Assembly (NCBI GenBank): GCA_025667525.1
Contig: CM046877.1
Span: forward strand, 260,311,706 to 260,375,705
Reading direction: 5' to 3'
Source: Glebionis coronaria
Lineage: Eukaryota > Streptophyta > Magnoliopsida > Asterales > Asteraceae
Length of the DNA: 64,000 bases
Position 1 is the first letter of the stretch; each line of letters starts with the position of its first letter. The position numbers were made by a program, and so were the translations under genes. Under the pieces are notes generated by a model that had not been told where the DNA came from, searched no databases, and saw only the letters and a program-made list of their open reading frames with translations. This document shows, in pieces, positions 12,546-24,561 of the stretch.

Positions 12546-14221
12546 AAATTTCCACTTAGGAACGATCCTGGAAAGAGCTCAAGTCAAATAATTAAGGTTG
12601 AAGATGTTGAGCCAAAAGCTATGGTATCCATGCAAGGGATTGATGGTCTTGGATGGGATTGGATCTTTATGGAAACGGATGTGAAGCAGAATCAAGCATT
12701 GATAACTGAGAAGGAAGAAGAGCATGTTCAATATGCTCTTATGGCTAAATCTTCCTCTTCATCAGATAAGGAGGTATATGATGATGCTTTTTGAAGTAAA
12801 TGTTGAAGGCTAAACACTGAAAAACTTAATAAAGAAGTTTTAAAATTAGAATCAGATGTTTTTGATGTAGAAATCAAGCTAGCAAACTATAAAAGGGGAC
12901 TTGCACAATCTGATGGGATGGTAGAAGAATATAAGTAAATGGAATTTAATCTTAAGGATCAAATCATTGTTTTGACTAGAGATATAAAAGTTAGTAATGA
13001 GGCCAGGGATTCTCTTATAGAATCTAGAGATAAATTACAACTTAAATTAGAGGAGGCCATTAAATCTAAGGAAAATGTAGGGCTTAAACTTGAAAAGTTT
13101 GAAAAAGCTAGTCAAACCCTAGAAAAATGTGTATGTGAACAAAGAGACCATAGAGACATGACTAGGATTGGAATGAAAGAATTTACTGTTGTCCCAACAC
13201 CCCCTGATAATTTCTATGGTGTTCAGAAAAAGGATTTGTCTTGGACTGGCTTACATGAGCTCCAAGAAAAGGAACTCATTCCTCCACCATGTGTGATTAG
13301 TCCTATTGAGGAATATAAAAAGAAGTTGACTGACCTAGAACAATGGAAAACATCCAACCCTTTTCTCTTTGTTAGGGGTGGACTGCTTAGTGAAGAACCC
13401 GTTGAACTTAACCCCATTGTTGTGACTAATCCCATTACTGGTAAACCTATTAATCTTGGCTCACCAAATAAGAGCAAATTTAGTGTTTAATATGTTGAAA
13501 TGTATAGGAAACCTACGTCACCCTAAAGCTAAGAAAGTGTTAACGGGACAAGATTTTATCAGTCTAAGCCTAAGTTTGTATCTAAAAAGGCTAGTTACAC
13601 ATGTGGGAGCTTCTCACATTTGTCTTATAATTGTGTCAGTGGATACACCCCACCCGCTGACAACATGTCAACCATGGTCAAACCTAGATCTTTTGCCTAT
13701 CCAAGTCCACAAGCCACTAGACCAGCTCCTTTGTTTTCTAAAGGAGCTAATACTCATGGAAAAGTACCCTTTCAAAAGAACACCACTTTTTCTAACAGAC
13801 AGTAGGTTCCTATAGCAAACATTAATTTAGCCGCTGACAGGAACAATCTATCTACTCACATGGCAAGACAGGCCACTGATAACTCTAAGTTTGGCACGGA
13901 AAAGCCACAACTAGCTGCTGTCTGACCTTATGCTAGACCAAGTAATAACAAATATTTGAAACCTAAGGGTCAAGAGTCTAAAGCATAATCAAGTTTGACA
14001 TGGAGACCTAAACAAGATCAAAACCATAATTTTAATGTTTTTCAATGACTTGTAATAGATTTAAATATCTTGAAAAAGTGATTAATAAAACTATTGGAAC
14101 AAATTGGTTGTTTAGGGCACAAAGGAATGAACAAGGTGTTGTTACAAGAAATAAGTCCATTCATGTTGAACAAGCAAATGAATCCAAGTCTGTTAAGGCT
14201 TGGGTTCCCAAAGAAAATTAA
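12546..14221 (+). pseudogene. Element A gag, C-terminal part (decayed)
   Basis: Continues GLGWDWIFMETDV, a Lys/Glu-rich coiled-coil region (about 12940-13140), a Pro-rich segment with FYGVQKKDLSWTGL, then a second Cys-His cluster (YTCGSFSHLSYNC near 13600) and a basic tail. The frame ends AWVPKEN then TAA at 14219-14221, and the protease follows in another frame. Exactly the same ending is seen in B. Stops and shifts inside mark it as dead. Confidence 0.78.
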
Positions 14222-14261
14222 TTTGTTTTCTTTATGTGCAGTGCATTACAAAATAGGTCAA

Positions 14262-14480
14262 TGATCATGGATATTGGGACAGTGGATGGTCTAGGCACAT
14301 GACGGGGAATGAAGATTACTTGAAAGACTTAACCCCTATTAAAGATGGTGAGAAAGTGTACTTTCATGGCAGCTATGGGAACATCTCTGGTAAAGGCACT
14401 CTTCACCAACAACTTAAGGTTTGAGGAAGTTTTTCTTGTAAAAGAACTTGATTATAATCTGTTTAGTGTGTCATAAGTTT
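14262..14480 (+). pseudogene. Element A protease fragment
   Basis: YWDSGWSRHMTGNEDYLKD reads directly; copia proteases have WxxDSGCSRHMTG here, so the catalytic DSG is present and the next Cys is Trp. It ends in KELDYNLFSVS, after which TAA interrupts. Confidence 0.8.
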
Positions 14481-15001
14481 GTGACAACAAAAATAAGATT
14501 CTCTTTACTGACACATAATGTTTGGTGTTATGTAAGGATTTTGAGATTCCTTCTATTAAGTTCAGTCAAATTAGAACACCTAGACATAAAGATGTTTATA
14601 ATGTTAATCTTATTGGCATTAAAATAAACAACCATTTGTCATGTACTTATGCTAAGGCTTCAGTGAATGAAAGTAACTTATGGCACAGAAGGTTAGGGCA
14701 TGTTAACTTTAAGAACATGAATAGACTTGTGAGTCATGATCTTGTAAGAGGATTTCCTTCAAAAGCATTTCACAATGATCATAATTGTGTTTCATGTCTT
14801 AAAGGCTAGCATCACAAGGCGTCATTTAAGTTTAAAAGTATGCATTCTAGTTCTAGACCTCTTCACTTACTTCATATGTATTTGTTTAGCCCCACCAATA
14901 TAGAAAGTCTAAATGGTAAATCTTATTGTTTTGTCATTACTGATGATTATTCTCGGTTTACTTGGACCTTCTTTTTGGCTGAGAAAAGTGACACTGCTAA
15001 G
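14481..15001 (+). pseudogene. Element A integrase, part 1 of 3
   Basis: Holds the H-H-C-C zinc domain ([11 protein letters not shown] and CVSCLKG) and the start of the core. The first catalytic Asp of MDLFGP is Tyr here (HMYLFSP, near 14875). Element E is inserted at ctaag, 14997-15001. Confidence 0.85.
14997..15001. repeat. Left target-site duplication of element E
   Basis: ctaag, repeated at 26225-26229 on the other side of E. Confidence 0.9.
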
Positions 15002-15435
15002 TAATAAGTGTGAAAACACTTATCCTTTTACCACTTATTTCAAATAATAACAAGACCAAAACGTGTGATTTATGTCGTAAAAGTCGGAATTATGCGTGGT
15101 TTGTGTTTTTATTGTGTTTTAGGACCAAAATATGAAAATGGAAGAAAACACGGGTTTTCACGGGCTTTTATCGAAGAAAACGGGAAAAGACGAAGTCAAA
15201 AGATCAAGAGTGCAAAAAGAACGGAAGTCCAAGGCCTATTCTGAAGATTTATCGAAGAAAAAGTCTAAAGACGGAAGTTTAACGAAGACGAAGAACTTAA
15301 GTCTAATAGAAGAAGAAAAATTAAAAGACAAGTTCAAATCCCGAGACGACAAAGACAAAGAATTAAAGTCGAGTCGAGAAAACGTGAAGAAAGCAAGAAA
15401 GAAGATGCAACACATGCACTCCTTCCACCTTCCCT

Positions 15436-15443
15436 ATAAATAC
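15436..15443 (+). promoter_or_regulatory. TATA box in 5' LTR of E, with hairpin just downstream
   Basis: TATAAATA at 15436-15443. An 11-bp perfect inverted repeat (ACCCTCCTAAT, 4-base loop AGTC, ATTAGGAGGGT) follows at 15443-15468, close to where transcription should begin. The 3' LTR has the same arrangement at 25008. Transcript start is inferred. Confidence 0.7.
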
Positions 15444-16004
15444 CCTCCTAATAGTCATTAGGAGGGTGGTTAGATAGTTTTTAGTTAATTTTCACTTTTT
15501 CATTTTTTCTCTAGTTTTAGAGAGAGAAAGTCTTAAACTTTCTCTCACTAAATTTCATCTTCTTTCTTAATCTTTCAAGAATAAACACTTTGTATTGCTT
15601 ATTTTCATTAATCAAGTTCCATTTTTAGCTTTTATTCCTTAATATCATTCTACTTTTCTTTGATTTAAGATTGATTTTGGTGCGATTATCAATAGATCCG
15701 TGTTGTTCTTAATGATTTCGTGCTTAAAAAGTTAATCTTTTGATCATTTTATAAGTTTTCATTTGATTAAGCTTTAAGACTTTTGTGCTTATTGGCTTAT
15801 TTTTATGATTAGCTTATTTACTTTATAAAAATCTTCCTTAAAAAGTCTATGTTTTTATTGTTTGATCTAAAAAGTTGCTTATTTTCGAGTCGGATAAGTT
15901 GAGTTAAGTGCTTATTTGATTCGGTTGAGTAGTTGGATTGTTAAGTTTCGGGTATTAGCTTATTTAAGTTAGCTTATTACCTAGCTTACTTGAATCCCAC
16001 CATT

Positions 16005-16350
16005 TTCGGAAAGGGTCATAAAACCCCTTTCCGATTGCCCTTTTCCGACCGGCCCACCAGACCACCCTTTCCGATTGAGTCCAATCAGAAAAGGGTTTTG
16101 CACATTCAGATTTGCACCCCCGATATTCCGACGGTGGTTGTTTAGCTTATATTCCGATTGCCACTTTTCCATTTATTCCGATTGAGCAACCTTGTGGTAT
16201 TCCGATTTGGTATTGTGAGTTATATTCCGATTGTAGTTTGCCCAATATTCCGATCACGGCTCTCACCAACTTTCCGATCAACCGATCGGAATACATTTCG
16301 ATCGGGACACCTTTTTGGGCTTTATTCCGATTGGACGCATTTGCTTGATA
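16005..16350 (+). repeat. ATTCCGAT word array in the LTR of E
   Basis: About a dozen copies of TTCCGAT(T/C), most as ATTCCGATTG or ATTCCGATC, spaced 20-35 bp, in one orientation. The 3' LTR has the same array at about 25580-25925. The word recurs in the leader of the unrelated element F (35265-35690). Confidence 0.8.
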
Positions 16351-16653
16351 TTCCGATCTTACTTTCTTTTAGTACTTATTTTTAGAAATTTTCCAAGTGT
16401 TAGTTTTATTTAGTGTGCTCATTTTACCTTAAAGTCTACAATCTTTTATTTTTATTCGTCATTGTAAATATTAATCTTTATTCTTCCAATTTACTCAACG
16501 ACACTTAAATTACTTGCTAATAGTTTAAAACAAACAAACCAAACCATTCTCTTGATTCACCAAAAGACGATTGAGTCGCACTTTAGACCGGTTTTCAATT
16601 CCAAAAGATTCGGACGATAAGATTTTATACCTAGCCAAAAGCGAAGTATTAAA

Positions 16654-16669
16654 TGGAGCCGCTGTCGGC
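16654..16669 (+). other. Primer binding site of element E
   Basis: TGGAGCCGCTGTCGGC starts two bases after the LTR. It resembles the TGGCGCCGTTGCCGGG tRNA-Asp site used by Athila/Tat elements, with several differences. Confidence 0.65.
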
Positions 16670-16899
16670 TCTTTTCGTTACGATTAACGGTTTTTAGTGA
16701 AAGACGCATTGAATTTTGGGATCCGTTCTTTGAACGTTATTTTTCTTTCTTTAAAAATTTTCAAACATCCATAAAAAATATATAACTCTTCAAAAATACA
16801 AAAACATTAAAAAATCATTAAAAGCAATTCTTTTCAAAAGGTTTGGCACCAAAAAGATTATATAGATATATTCTTTGTGTATTTTTCTTCTGCAGGTGT

Positions 16900-19359
16900 A
16901 TGCGTACTAGATCTTCCAACTATTCTGAGCCCGAGACTCTTGAAGATTTAGATATGGCTGGTGTTAATAACAACAATAATCACCCACCTCTACCCAATTT
17001 GAATAACAACAACAACAATGTCCACCTACCTGATTTACGAACCATGGAGGAATTGTGCCAACCCACCATGAACGGACGCGGAGGCCCGATTGCGCCAATG
17101 CACGTCACGGCTCAGGAGTTTTCGTTGAAGCATCACATGATCCAACAAGTGCAAACGAACCCATTTCGTGGAATTCCGGATGATGATGCCAACAAACACC
17201 TCGACAAATTCATTACCATTACCCAAAGCATGAAGTGCTCCGGTGTTTCTATGGATGACCTTCGCCTCCAACTTTTTCCACACTCGCTTTCTCACCATGC
17301 CGAAAAATGGTTTGACCGTCTTCCTAAGAATTCTATTCATACGTGGAATGACATGACTCAACGCTTTTTATCGCGCTACTTTCCCCCATCCATGGTCACT
17401 AGCCTTCGTAACCAAATCAGTGGATTCATGCAAGAGAATGATGAATCGCTTTTCGATGCTTGGGAACGGTACAATGATTTGATCGACCGCTGTCCAAATC
17501 ACAATATGCTCCCCGTCACTCTCATTGACACCTTCTACAATGGTCTCACTTTTCGTGATCATGAGACGATCAATGCCGCCGTCGGTGGTACTTTTATGAA
17601 AAGGAGACCGGAGGAGTGTCGAGAGTTGATTGAAAACATGACTACTCACCACAAGAATTGGGATTCATCCGCATCCTCAAGATCTAACTCGAAAGTCAAT
17701 GTTTCTTATACTACTTCCAATCCTGAGATATCCGAACTTACCCGACAAATCGCAATGATGCACAAAGATTTCATGTCCATAGCCACAAACAATTTTCAAC
17801 AAGCTAAAGCCGTTGCTATTTCTTGTGACACATGTGGTGGTCCTCATTCTTACAATGATTGTCCTTCTACCCAAGGCAATTATTCTGAAAATGTTAACGC
17901 AGCCTACGGCACTTATCCCACAGGAGGCTATCAAGCCCGCCCGCAAGGAGACCGTGGCTTGCTAAGTTATCGTTCCAACAATTATCTTGCTCCTCCCAGT
18001 TTCCCTCCTACCAACCAAAACCAACAAAGCTATAACCGAAACAACCAATCCCAACCTCGTGCTCAAAATCAATATCAATCCCAAAGACACCCATACCCAA
18101 CTCAAGGAAATTCTCAAGCTTACCAAGCTCTACCTCTCAATCAACCGATGACAGTGAACCAAGACGTCGGGACGTTCATGAAGACTAATCGGGAGTTGGT
18201 GACGAATCTTCAGAGTCAATTTGTCAACTTGAAGAATGACATGGTGAAACAAGGGAGCGATATTCGAGCCGAGCTAAGGAATGATATGGCCAAACACAGC
18301 AATGAAATTAATGCCAACATGCAAAACTCTTTTAATAATCAAGTTGTTCACCTTCGTGATATGATTGGTTCGCTCATCCAAAGTAATCAACCCTCTTCTT
18401 CGGGTACTCTTTCGAGTAATACCGTTGCGAATCCAAGAGGGGAGATGAAAGCAATCACCACTCGTAGTGGAAAAGGTTATATGGAACCCGAGCTTCCTAC
18501 ACCTCCACCCGTGATTGTGAACAAGGAAAAAGAGCAACTTTCCCCACCTCCTTCACCTTCTATCCCTATTTCCCCACCACCCGTGGTTGTGAGTGATCCT
18601 ATTCCCCTAAGCCCTTCTTCCTCATCCAATATACCTTATCCTTCAAGGTTGAGGAAAGAGAAGCAAAAGAGCAAGGATGATATTCAGGTTTCAAACTTTC
18701 TAAAAATGTTTAAACAATTGAATTTTAACATCTCCTTTGCCGAGGCTCTCGCTCACATGCCCAAATACGCTAAGATGTTTAAAGATCTTCTAAGTGATAA
18801 GGAAAAGCTTCTTGACATCGCTCAGACCCAACTTAATGAGAACTGCTCCGCAGTGCTCTTAAGGAAATTGCCCACCAAACTTGGTGATCCGGGTCGCTTC
18901 TTGATTCCTTGCAACTTCCCGGGAGTAGAGAATTGCATGGCCCTAGCCGATCTAGGTGCCAGTATAAACTTAATGCCATTAAGTGTGTGGAAGCAATTAT
19001 CTCTCCCCGAGCTAGTCCCCACCAAAATGACCTTGGAATTAGCCAACCGAACTGTTGCTTATCTAGTGGGGATAGCCGAAGATGTCTTTGTTGGCGTTGA
19101 CAAATTCACCTTCCCGGTGGATTTTGTCGTCGTTGACTACGAGATGGATCCCCGTGTTCCATTAATCGTTGGACGTCCATTTCCGAGGACCGGTCGCACT
19201 CTCATTGATGTAGCCGCAGGCGAAATAATCATGAGAGTTGGTGACGATAAAATTGTCTTCAACATGGGTAAGATTTCTAAGCAACCTTATTCATATGAGA
19301 GTGTTAATGCTATTGATGTTCTCGATGAGGCTTGTGAAGAACATTTTCATGATGCTTGA
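16900..19359 (+). CDS. Element E gag-protease ORF
   Basis: The likely start is the ATG at 16900 (MRTRSSNYSEPETLEDL), not the earlier TTG in the same frame. An Asn-rich N-terminus is followed by the capsid (NPFRGIPDDDANKHLDKF, FPHSLSHHAEKWFDRLP), a CX2C-type zinc region (CDTCGGPHSYNDC), a Gln/Asn/Pro-rich stretch, and the aspartic protease ADLGASINLMPLSVW with VPLIVGRPF. A splice-acceptor-like TTTTTCTTCTGCAG lies just before the ATG. The frame stops at TGA (19357-19359), but homologous sequence continues in frame behind it, so the stop is probably a nonsense mutation splitting gag-PR from pol. Confidence 0.9.
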   Translation: MRTRSSNYSEPETLEDLDMAGVNNNNNHPPLPNLNNNNNNVHLPDLRTMEELCQPTMNGRGGPIAPMHVTAQEFSLKHHMIQQVQTNPFRGIPDDDANKHLDKFITITQSMKCSGVSMDDLRLQLFPHSLSHHAEKWFDRLPKNSIHTWNDMTQRFLSRYFPPSMVTSLRNQISGFMQENDESLFDAWERYNDLIDRCPNHNMLPVTLIDTFYNGLTFRDHETINAAVGGTFMKRRPEECRELIENMTTHHKNWDSSASSRSNSKVNVSYTTSNPEISELTRQIAMMHKDFMSIATNNFQQAKAVAISCDTCGGPHSYNDCPSTQGNYSENVNAAYGTYPTGGYQARPQGDRGLLSYRSNNYLAPPSFPPTNQNQQSYNRNNQSQPRAQNQYQSQRHPYPTQGNSQAYQALPLNQPMTVNQDVGTFMKTNRELVTNLQSQFVNLKNDMVKQGSDIRAELRNDMAKHSNEINANMQNSFNNQVVHLRDMIGSLIQSNQPSSSGTLSSNTVANPRGEMKAITTRSGKGYMEPELPTPPPVIVNKEKEQLSPPPSPSIPISPPPVVVSDPIPLSPSSSSNIPYPSRLRKEKQKSKDDIQVSNFLKMFKQLNFNISFAEALAHMPKYAKMFKDLLSDKEKLLDIAQTQLNENCSAVLLRKLPTKLGDPGRFLIPCNFPGVENCMALADLGASINLMPLSVWKQLSLPELVPTKMTLELANRTVAYLVGIAEDVFVGVDKFTFPVDFVVVDYEMDPRVPLIVGRPFPRTGRTLIDVAAGEIIMRVGDDKIVFNMGKISKQPYSYESVNAIDVLDEACEEHFHDA

Positions 19360-20445
19360 AAAAGTACTCTTTCTTCTCTACCCAATGTTGAGACCGTTGC
19401 CTCAATTGCTCCAGCATTGACTCCTTTTAGAGAAAGTGACTTGGATGATTTCGAAGCTAGCTTGGGTCCTCTCGATATTAAGTATGATAATTTGTCCACC
19501 AATTGGGATGAGACATTCGTACTATTGAGAGACTTCTCAATGAGGACCCGTTGTCTCCTCCTTCTCCTAAAGAGGTGACTAATGATGATCCATCGTTAGT
19601 TTCACCATCTATTGAGGATCCTCCTACTCTTGAGCTTAAGGACCTTCCTCCTCATCTTGAGTACGTTTTCCTGGAAGACGACGAGAAGCTACCGGTCATC
19701 ATCGCAAAGGATCTGAAAGAAGACGAAAAAGCCCGACTTGTCGCTGTGTTGAAGAAGCATAAAAGAGCCATCGCTTGGAAAATCTCCGACATCCATGGAA
19801 TTTATCCTCACTTCTGCACACATAAAATTCTCATGGAGGACGACTTTAAGCCCACAATTCAAAGCCAACGAAGGGTGAATCCTAAAATCCATGAAGTCAT
19901 CAAAAAAGAGGTTATCAAACTTCTTGATGCGGGTATGATTTACCCTATTTCGGATTCACCATGGGTTAGTCCAGTCCATTGTGTGCCTAAAAAAGGAGGC
20001 ATCACCGTTGTGCCCAATGCTAACAACGAGTTGATTCCTACCCGTCTCGTTACTGGGTGGAGGGTTTGTATAGACTACCGCAAACTCAATGATGCCACGA
20101 GAAAGGATCATTTCCCTCTACCTTTTATGGACCAAATGCTTGAACGTTTAGCGGGTAATGAATATTACTGCTTTCTTGATGGTTTCTCGGGTTATTTTCA
20201 AATACCCATCGATCCCCAAGATCAAGAGAAGACAACATTCACCTGTCCCTATGGCACATTTGCTTATAAAAGAATGCCTTTTGGCTTATGCAATGCCCCC
20301 GGGACTTTCCAAAGGTGTATGTTGGCTATCTTCCATGACATGGTTGAGCAAACCATGGAAGTCTTCATGGATGATTTCTCGGTCTTCGGGGATTCCTTCT
20401 CTTCTTGCCTTGCCAATTTGGAACGTATGCTTAAGCGGTGCGGAA
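19360..20445 (+). pseudogene. Element E reverse transcriptase (frameshifts at both ends)
   Basis: The first 150 bp continue the gag frame (NVETVASIAPALTPFRE). A one-base shift near 19510-19520 then moves reading to the frame of TIERLLNEDPLSPPSP. RT blocks follow in order: [57 protein letters not shown], and the active site FMDDFSVFG at about 20370. An extra G near 20440 (tgcggaag) shifts the frame in the middle of the thumb. In Athila elements gag to integrase is one frame, so both shifts are lesions. Confidence 0.9.
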
Positions 20446-22539
20446 GACACTCGCCTTGTTCTGAATTGGGAAAAATGCCATTTTATGGTAAAAGAAGGCA
20501 TTGTGCTAGGACACAAAATCTCTAAAGCCGGTCTTGAAGTCGACCGTGCTAAAGTTGATGTTATAGCCAGATTACCTCCACCTTCAACCGTGAAGGGTGT
20601 GAGAAGTTTTCTGGGTCATGCGGGCTTCTATCGTCGATTCATTCAGGATTTCTCTAAAATCTCTCGCCCGATGACCCGCCTCTTGGAAAAAGATACTCCT
20701 TTTATCTTTTCTAAAGAGTGTCTCGACGCCTTCATTCTTCTAAAGGATAAGCTAACTAAGGCACCGGTCTTGGTCACCCCTAATTGGGAGCTGCCTTTTG
20801 AATTGATGTGCGATGCTAGCGACTTTGCTATTGGTGCGGTTTTGGGCCAACGAGTGAATAAACACTTCCAACCAATCCACTATGCTAGCAAAACAATGAC
20901 GGGGGCTCAATTGCATTATACGACAACCGAAAAAGAGCTTTTAGCTGTTGTCTATGCTTTTGATAAATTTCGCCCCTATCTTGTTTTATCCCCCACCATT
21001 GTGTACACGGACCATTCCGCGTTGAAGTACTTGATGACAAAGCATGATTCTAAGTCAATACTTCTTCGCTGGGTTTTACTCCTTCAAGAATTCAACATTG
21101 AAATTGACGACAAGAAGGGAGCAGAAAACCTGGCCGTGGATCATCTGAGTCGACTTGAGGATCCATATCAGGGGGATCATCCGAACAAAGAGATCAATGA
21201 CTCTTTCCCCCTTGAGACCTTAATGTCTATAAACCTCAATCTTGATGACACCCCGTGGTTTGCGGACATTACAAACTACTTAGCGGGTGGTATTCTAATC
21301 AAAGGGTTAACATCCCAACAAAAGAAGAAGTTCTTGAACGATGTTAAGACTTACTTTTGGGATGACCCTTTTCTATTCAAACAATGTGCTGATCTGATCA
21401 TTCGTCGATGTGTTGACGGACCGGCAGCTTTTGACATCCTCCAAGCTTGCCACAAAGGACCCACCGATGGTCACTTTGGTCCCAACTACACCGCTAAGAA
21501 AGTGTTTGATTCTGGATTCTATTGGCCCACCATTTATCCTGACGCTCACGAAATGGTTAAGCATTGTGATGCTTGCCAACGTCAAGGCAAGATCACACAT
21601 AAGGATGAGATGCCTCAAAATTTCATACAGGAATGTGAAATCTTTGATGTATGGGGCATCGACTTTATGGGGCCATTTCCATCCTCCAAAGGGAACAAGT
21701 ACATCCTCGTCGCCGTCGACTACGTTTCTAAATGTGTTGAAGCTAAGGCTCTTCCTACGAATGATGCGAGGGTGGTTGTGAACTTTTTGAAGCAGCTTTT
21801 CACTCGATTTGGCATTCCTCGTTCTATTATCAGTGACCGCGGGACTCATTTTTGCAACGATCAATTTGCAAGAGTCATGGCGAAGTATGGTGTCAATCAC
21901 CGTCTTTCCACCGCCTATCATCCCCAAACCAATGGGCAAGCCGAGATATCCAACCGTGGCTTGAAGAGAATTTTGGAGCGTACTGTGGGAGAGCATCGCG
22001 CCACGTGGGCCGATAAGTTAGATGATTCTCTGTGGGCTTTCCGTACTGCTTACAAGACCCCGATCGGTTGTACACCTTATCGTCTTGTGTACGGGAAAAC
22101 ATGCCACCTTCCCATCGAGCTTGAACATAAGGCGCACTGGGCCTTGAAGCGGGCCAACTTCGACATCAACAAAGCCGATGATCATCGCAAGGTTCAACTC
22201 AACGAGCTAAATGAACTGAGGAATGAAGCTTATGAGAACTCGCTGATCTACAAGGAGAAGACGAAGATTATCCACGATGCTAAAATCAAGAACCGAGAGT
22301 TCCACGTTGGTGATCAAGTTCTACTCTTTAACTCTCGGTTGAAGATCTTCTCTGGCAAGTTGAAGAGCCGATGGTCTGGTCCATTCACCATCACCAAAGT
22401 CTTTCCATATGGGACCATTGAGCTTTCTCAGCCGAATGGGCCCCATTTCAAGGTGAATGGCCAGCGTCTGAAGCTGTACTTTGGTGAGGACATCTCCCAT
22501 GAGATGATTCCATCCCTCACCACGTTCCCCATGAACTAA
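20446..22539 (+). pseudogene. Element E RNase H and integrase
   Basis: Open from the frameshift to the final TAA. The RT end ([18 protein letters not shown]) is followed by RNase H ([39 protein letters not shown]), the tether, and integrase. Integrase has the zinc domain ([19 protein letters not shown]) and a DDE core: [22 protein letters not shown], and [12 protein letters not shown]. The C-terminus ([13 protein letters not shown]) lacks a chromodomain, as in Athila. This part has no internal stop over almost 700 codons, consistent with a young copy. Confidence 0.92.
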
Positions 22540-24561
22540 AATTGGGTCGAGTCAGGCTCGTGACTCGGTGAACAAAAACAAGCGCTTCTCGGGAGGCAAC
22601 CCGTGGTCTATCCTTTACTGCTTTCATAATAAGTGTAGGGGGAGCCCCCGCATATGTTTGTTGTCTTGTTTCTTGTGATGTGCAGGGATTAAAAGCTTCA
22701 AAGATCCACCTTGATGACTTTTGACGAACCGTGATACCGTGTTCCCATCTTTCCGGTTCTATCCTAAACTCTTGTGATTCAATATTTCATATTTTATATG
22801 TTCACATTGAATTTACTATAGTTGTCCTTTCCTTAGCAAGATTTAAACAAAGTGCACAATGTCATAAGTGTAGGGGAGTTTACTCCCACATGCTTAAACA
22901 TTGAGGACAATGTTTATCTCAAGTGTAGGGGGGACTTCTATCGAAGTAAGTGGTCTTTTCCATGATTTTGCCCTCATTTTAACCGGAAAATTTTATTTTT
23001 CGACATTTTTCAAAATTTTTAATCTATTTTGGCCTAGTTGTATAGTTGTACTTTCCTTTATCATGTTTAGTTTCTTTCCGTTGCTAGAATAAATTTTCAA
23101 TAAAGCGGTTTTAGATTTTTCTTAGTCGTGAACGTTTTGACTCAACCCGAGTTTACTTACCTAAGTTCACTCTAGCTAGTATCCTTAACGTGTTTAAGTC
23201 AAGTTTTGCTAGGCTTTTATATAGGGAGCTATAAAACGCGAAAGTCTTAACTCTCACGAGTTAAGAAAAAGAACTTTTTGCAAGTTCCTATAATTGATCC
23301 TAGAGAGTCGTTTATCAAGGGAACTTTAAAATGCGATTTCTAAACTTGAAAAAGTATAAGAATTTGCAAGATCCTATAGGCGACTCGAAAACCCAAAACT
23401 TTGATTTAATAGGCTAAGCATCCACGAGTCTCATTCCTTGAGATTTTAAACTGTGGAGAACGAGAGATGATAGAGTCAATTATAAGTTCGGTATTCTTTC
23501 ATGAATTTATGTGAGTTAATTATAAGCCTATTCTCCCTCCGCTTGTTAATAAATTTATCTGCAATAAATAAGGTTGTACGATTTAAAAAGTTACTTAGCA
23601 TCTAGCCCCAGATCGTTTAAAAGTTGCTCGGTACGGATTAGAGTTCATAGCCAAGGCATAACTTATTGAAGCGGGATGCGAAGATTGGCGAGTCCGAAAA
23701 GGCCCTAACAAGGCATGAGGGCTACATTTTGTTGCTAAAGATCCAAAAGTGATGTGAAGAATCATTTATCGAAAATCAATATGAAGGATCGAGACTCACG
23801 ACGAAAAGCAAGAACTCCCCAAAAGTCATGGAGAAGTCTATCCGAAAAGACCCTAACAAGGTATGAGGATAAATAGATCCAAGTCCTAAAAGGAGGCGGA
23901 TCGTTGTATATCAATGTCCAAAATAAAGATTGGAGAAAAATGAAGAAGTCGTGGTCCAAAGATGAAGAATCTCTCAAAACTTCAAGTGAAGAAATTCCTA
24001 TTATGAAGAGAAGACCATTATTTCAAGAACGTCTCTCAAGATTCCAAGTATGAAGTCGCTGCCAAATATCGGTCCGAGAAAGGTCTCAAATCGTGAAGCG
24101 AGTTATGCCAAGATATGAACTTTATGAGGTCCCGAGAAGCAGTTTTAAAAGATCTGGTCCTTAGCTAACTATTGATTAAATCGTCCACTTTATTTTCGGC
24201 CTAAATAACTATCGAAATAAGTCAAACAATGCATCCTCGTGATCATTCAAGACAAAAATAAAATATAAGAGATACACCTAGGAATAAGGGAGTCTAAGTG
24301 AATAATTGGCCCACATGAGTTCGTGATAGTTTGCTAACTTATAATAACAATGATCTCGTTTTTAAGCTTGGTATGGGGAACGTGAAACTTGAGGATGATA
24401 AACGTTCATGACTGCCAAAACCAATGTAAGTTTTTAATTTCTTTACTTATTTCTATCTTTTATGTTTATTATTTAATAAAGGCCAAGGTGGGTTATTTAT
24501 GATGAAAAATGTAAACCGTGCTTTAAAATTAATGCATTGCATGAGGGCATTGCAATGGTCA
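22540..24561 (+). other. 3' noncoding region of element E
   Basis: Two kilobases without a supportable ORF; no env-like frame. Just after pol lies CTTCTCGGGAGGCAACCCG, resembling a conserved post-pol word I recall from Athila elements. The purine word AAGTGTAGGGG recurs at about 22632, 22866, 22921 and 24561, two of them followed by small inverted repeats (GGGGGAGCCCCC; GGGAGTTTACTCCC). Two copies of CCGAAAAGRCCCTAACAAGG occur at about 23695 and 23840. Element G keeps a homologous 3' region. Confidence 0.75.

Larger units (their letters stand above)
15002..16651 (+). repeat. 5' LTR of element E
   Basis: Begins TAATAAGTGTGAAAACAC and ends AAGTATTA, so the ends are TAATA/TATTA inverted repeats and not TG/CA. 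Boundaries are fixed by the TSD, the PBS and the equal length (1650 bp) of the 3' LTR. It contains a TATA box, hairpins around the likely transcript start, and an array of ATTCCGAT words. A 109-codon Lys-rich open frame (15132-15461) lies upstream of the TATA box. Confidence 0.93.

Noticed and set aside
15132..15461. 109-codon Lys-rich open frame in the LTRs of E (also 24705-25034; related text in the LTRs of G)
   Set aside because: It lies upstream of the LTR TATA box, differs in frame from the similar text in G, and its conservation follows LTR identity. I treat it as chance coding in U3.
16112..16385. Open frames rich in Ile-Pro-Ile in the E LTR
   Set aside because: They are translations of the ATTCCGAT word array.
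22540..24560. An env-like ORF in the Athila-like element E
   Set aside because: I looked for a long frame with signal peptide and transmembrane segment and found only frames under about 75 codons.
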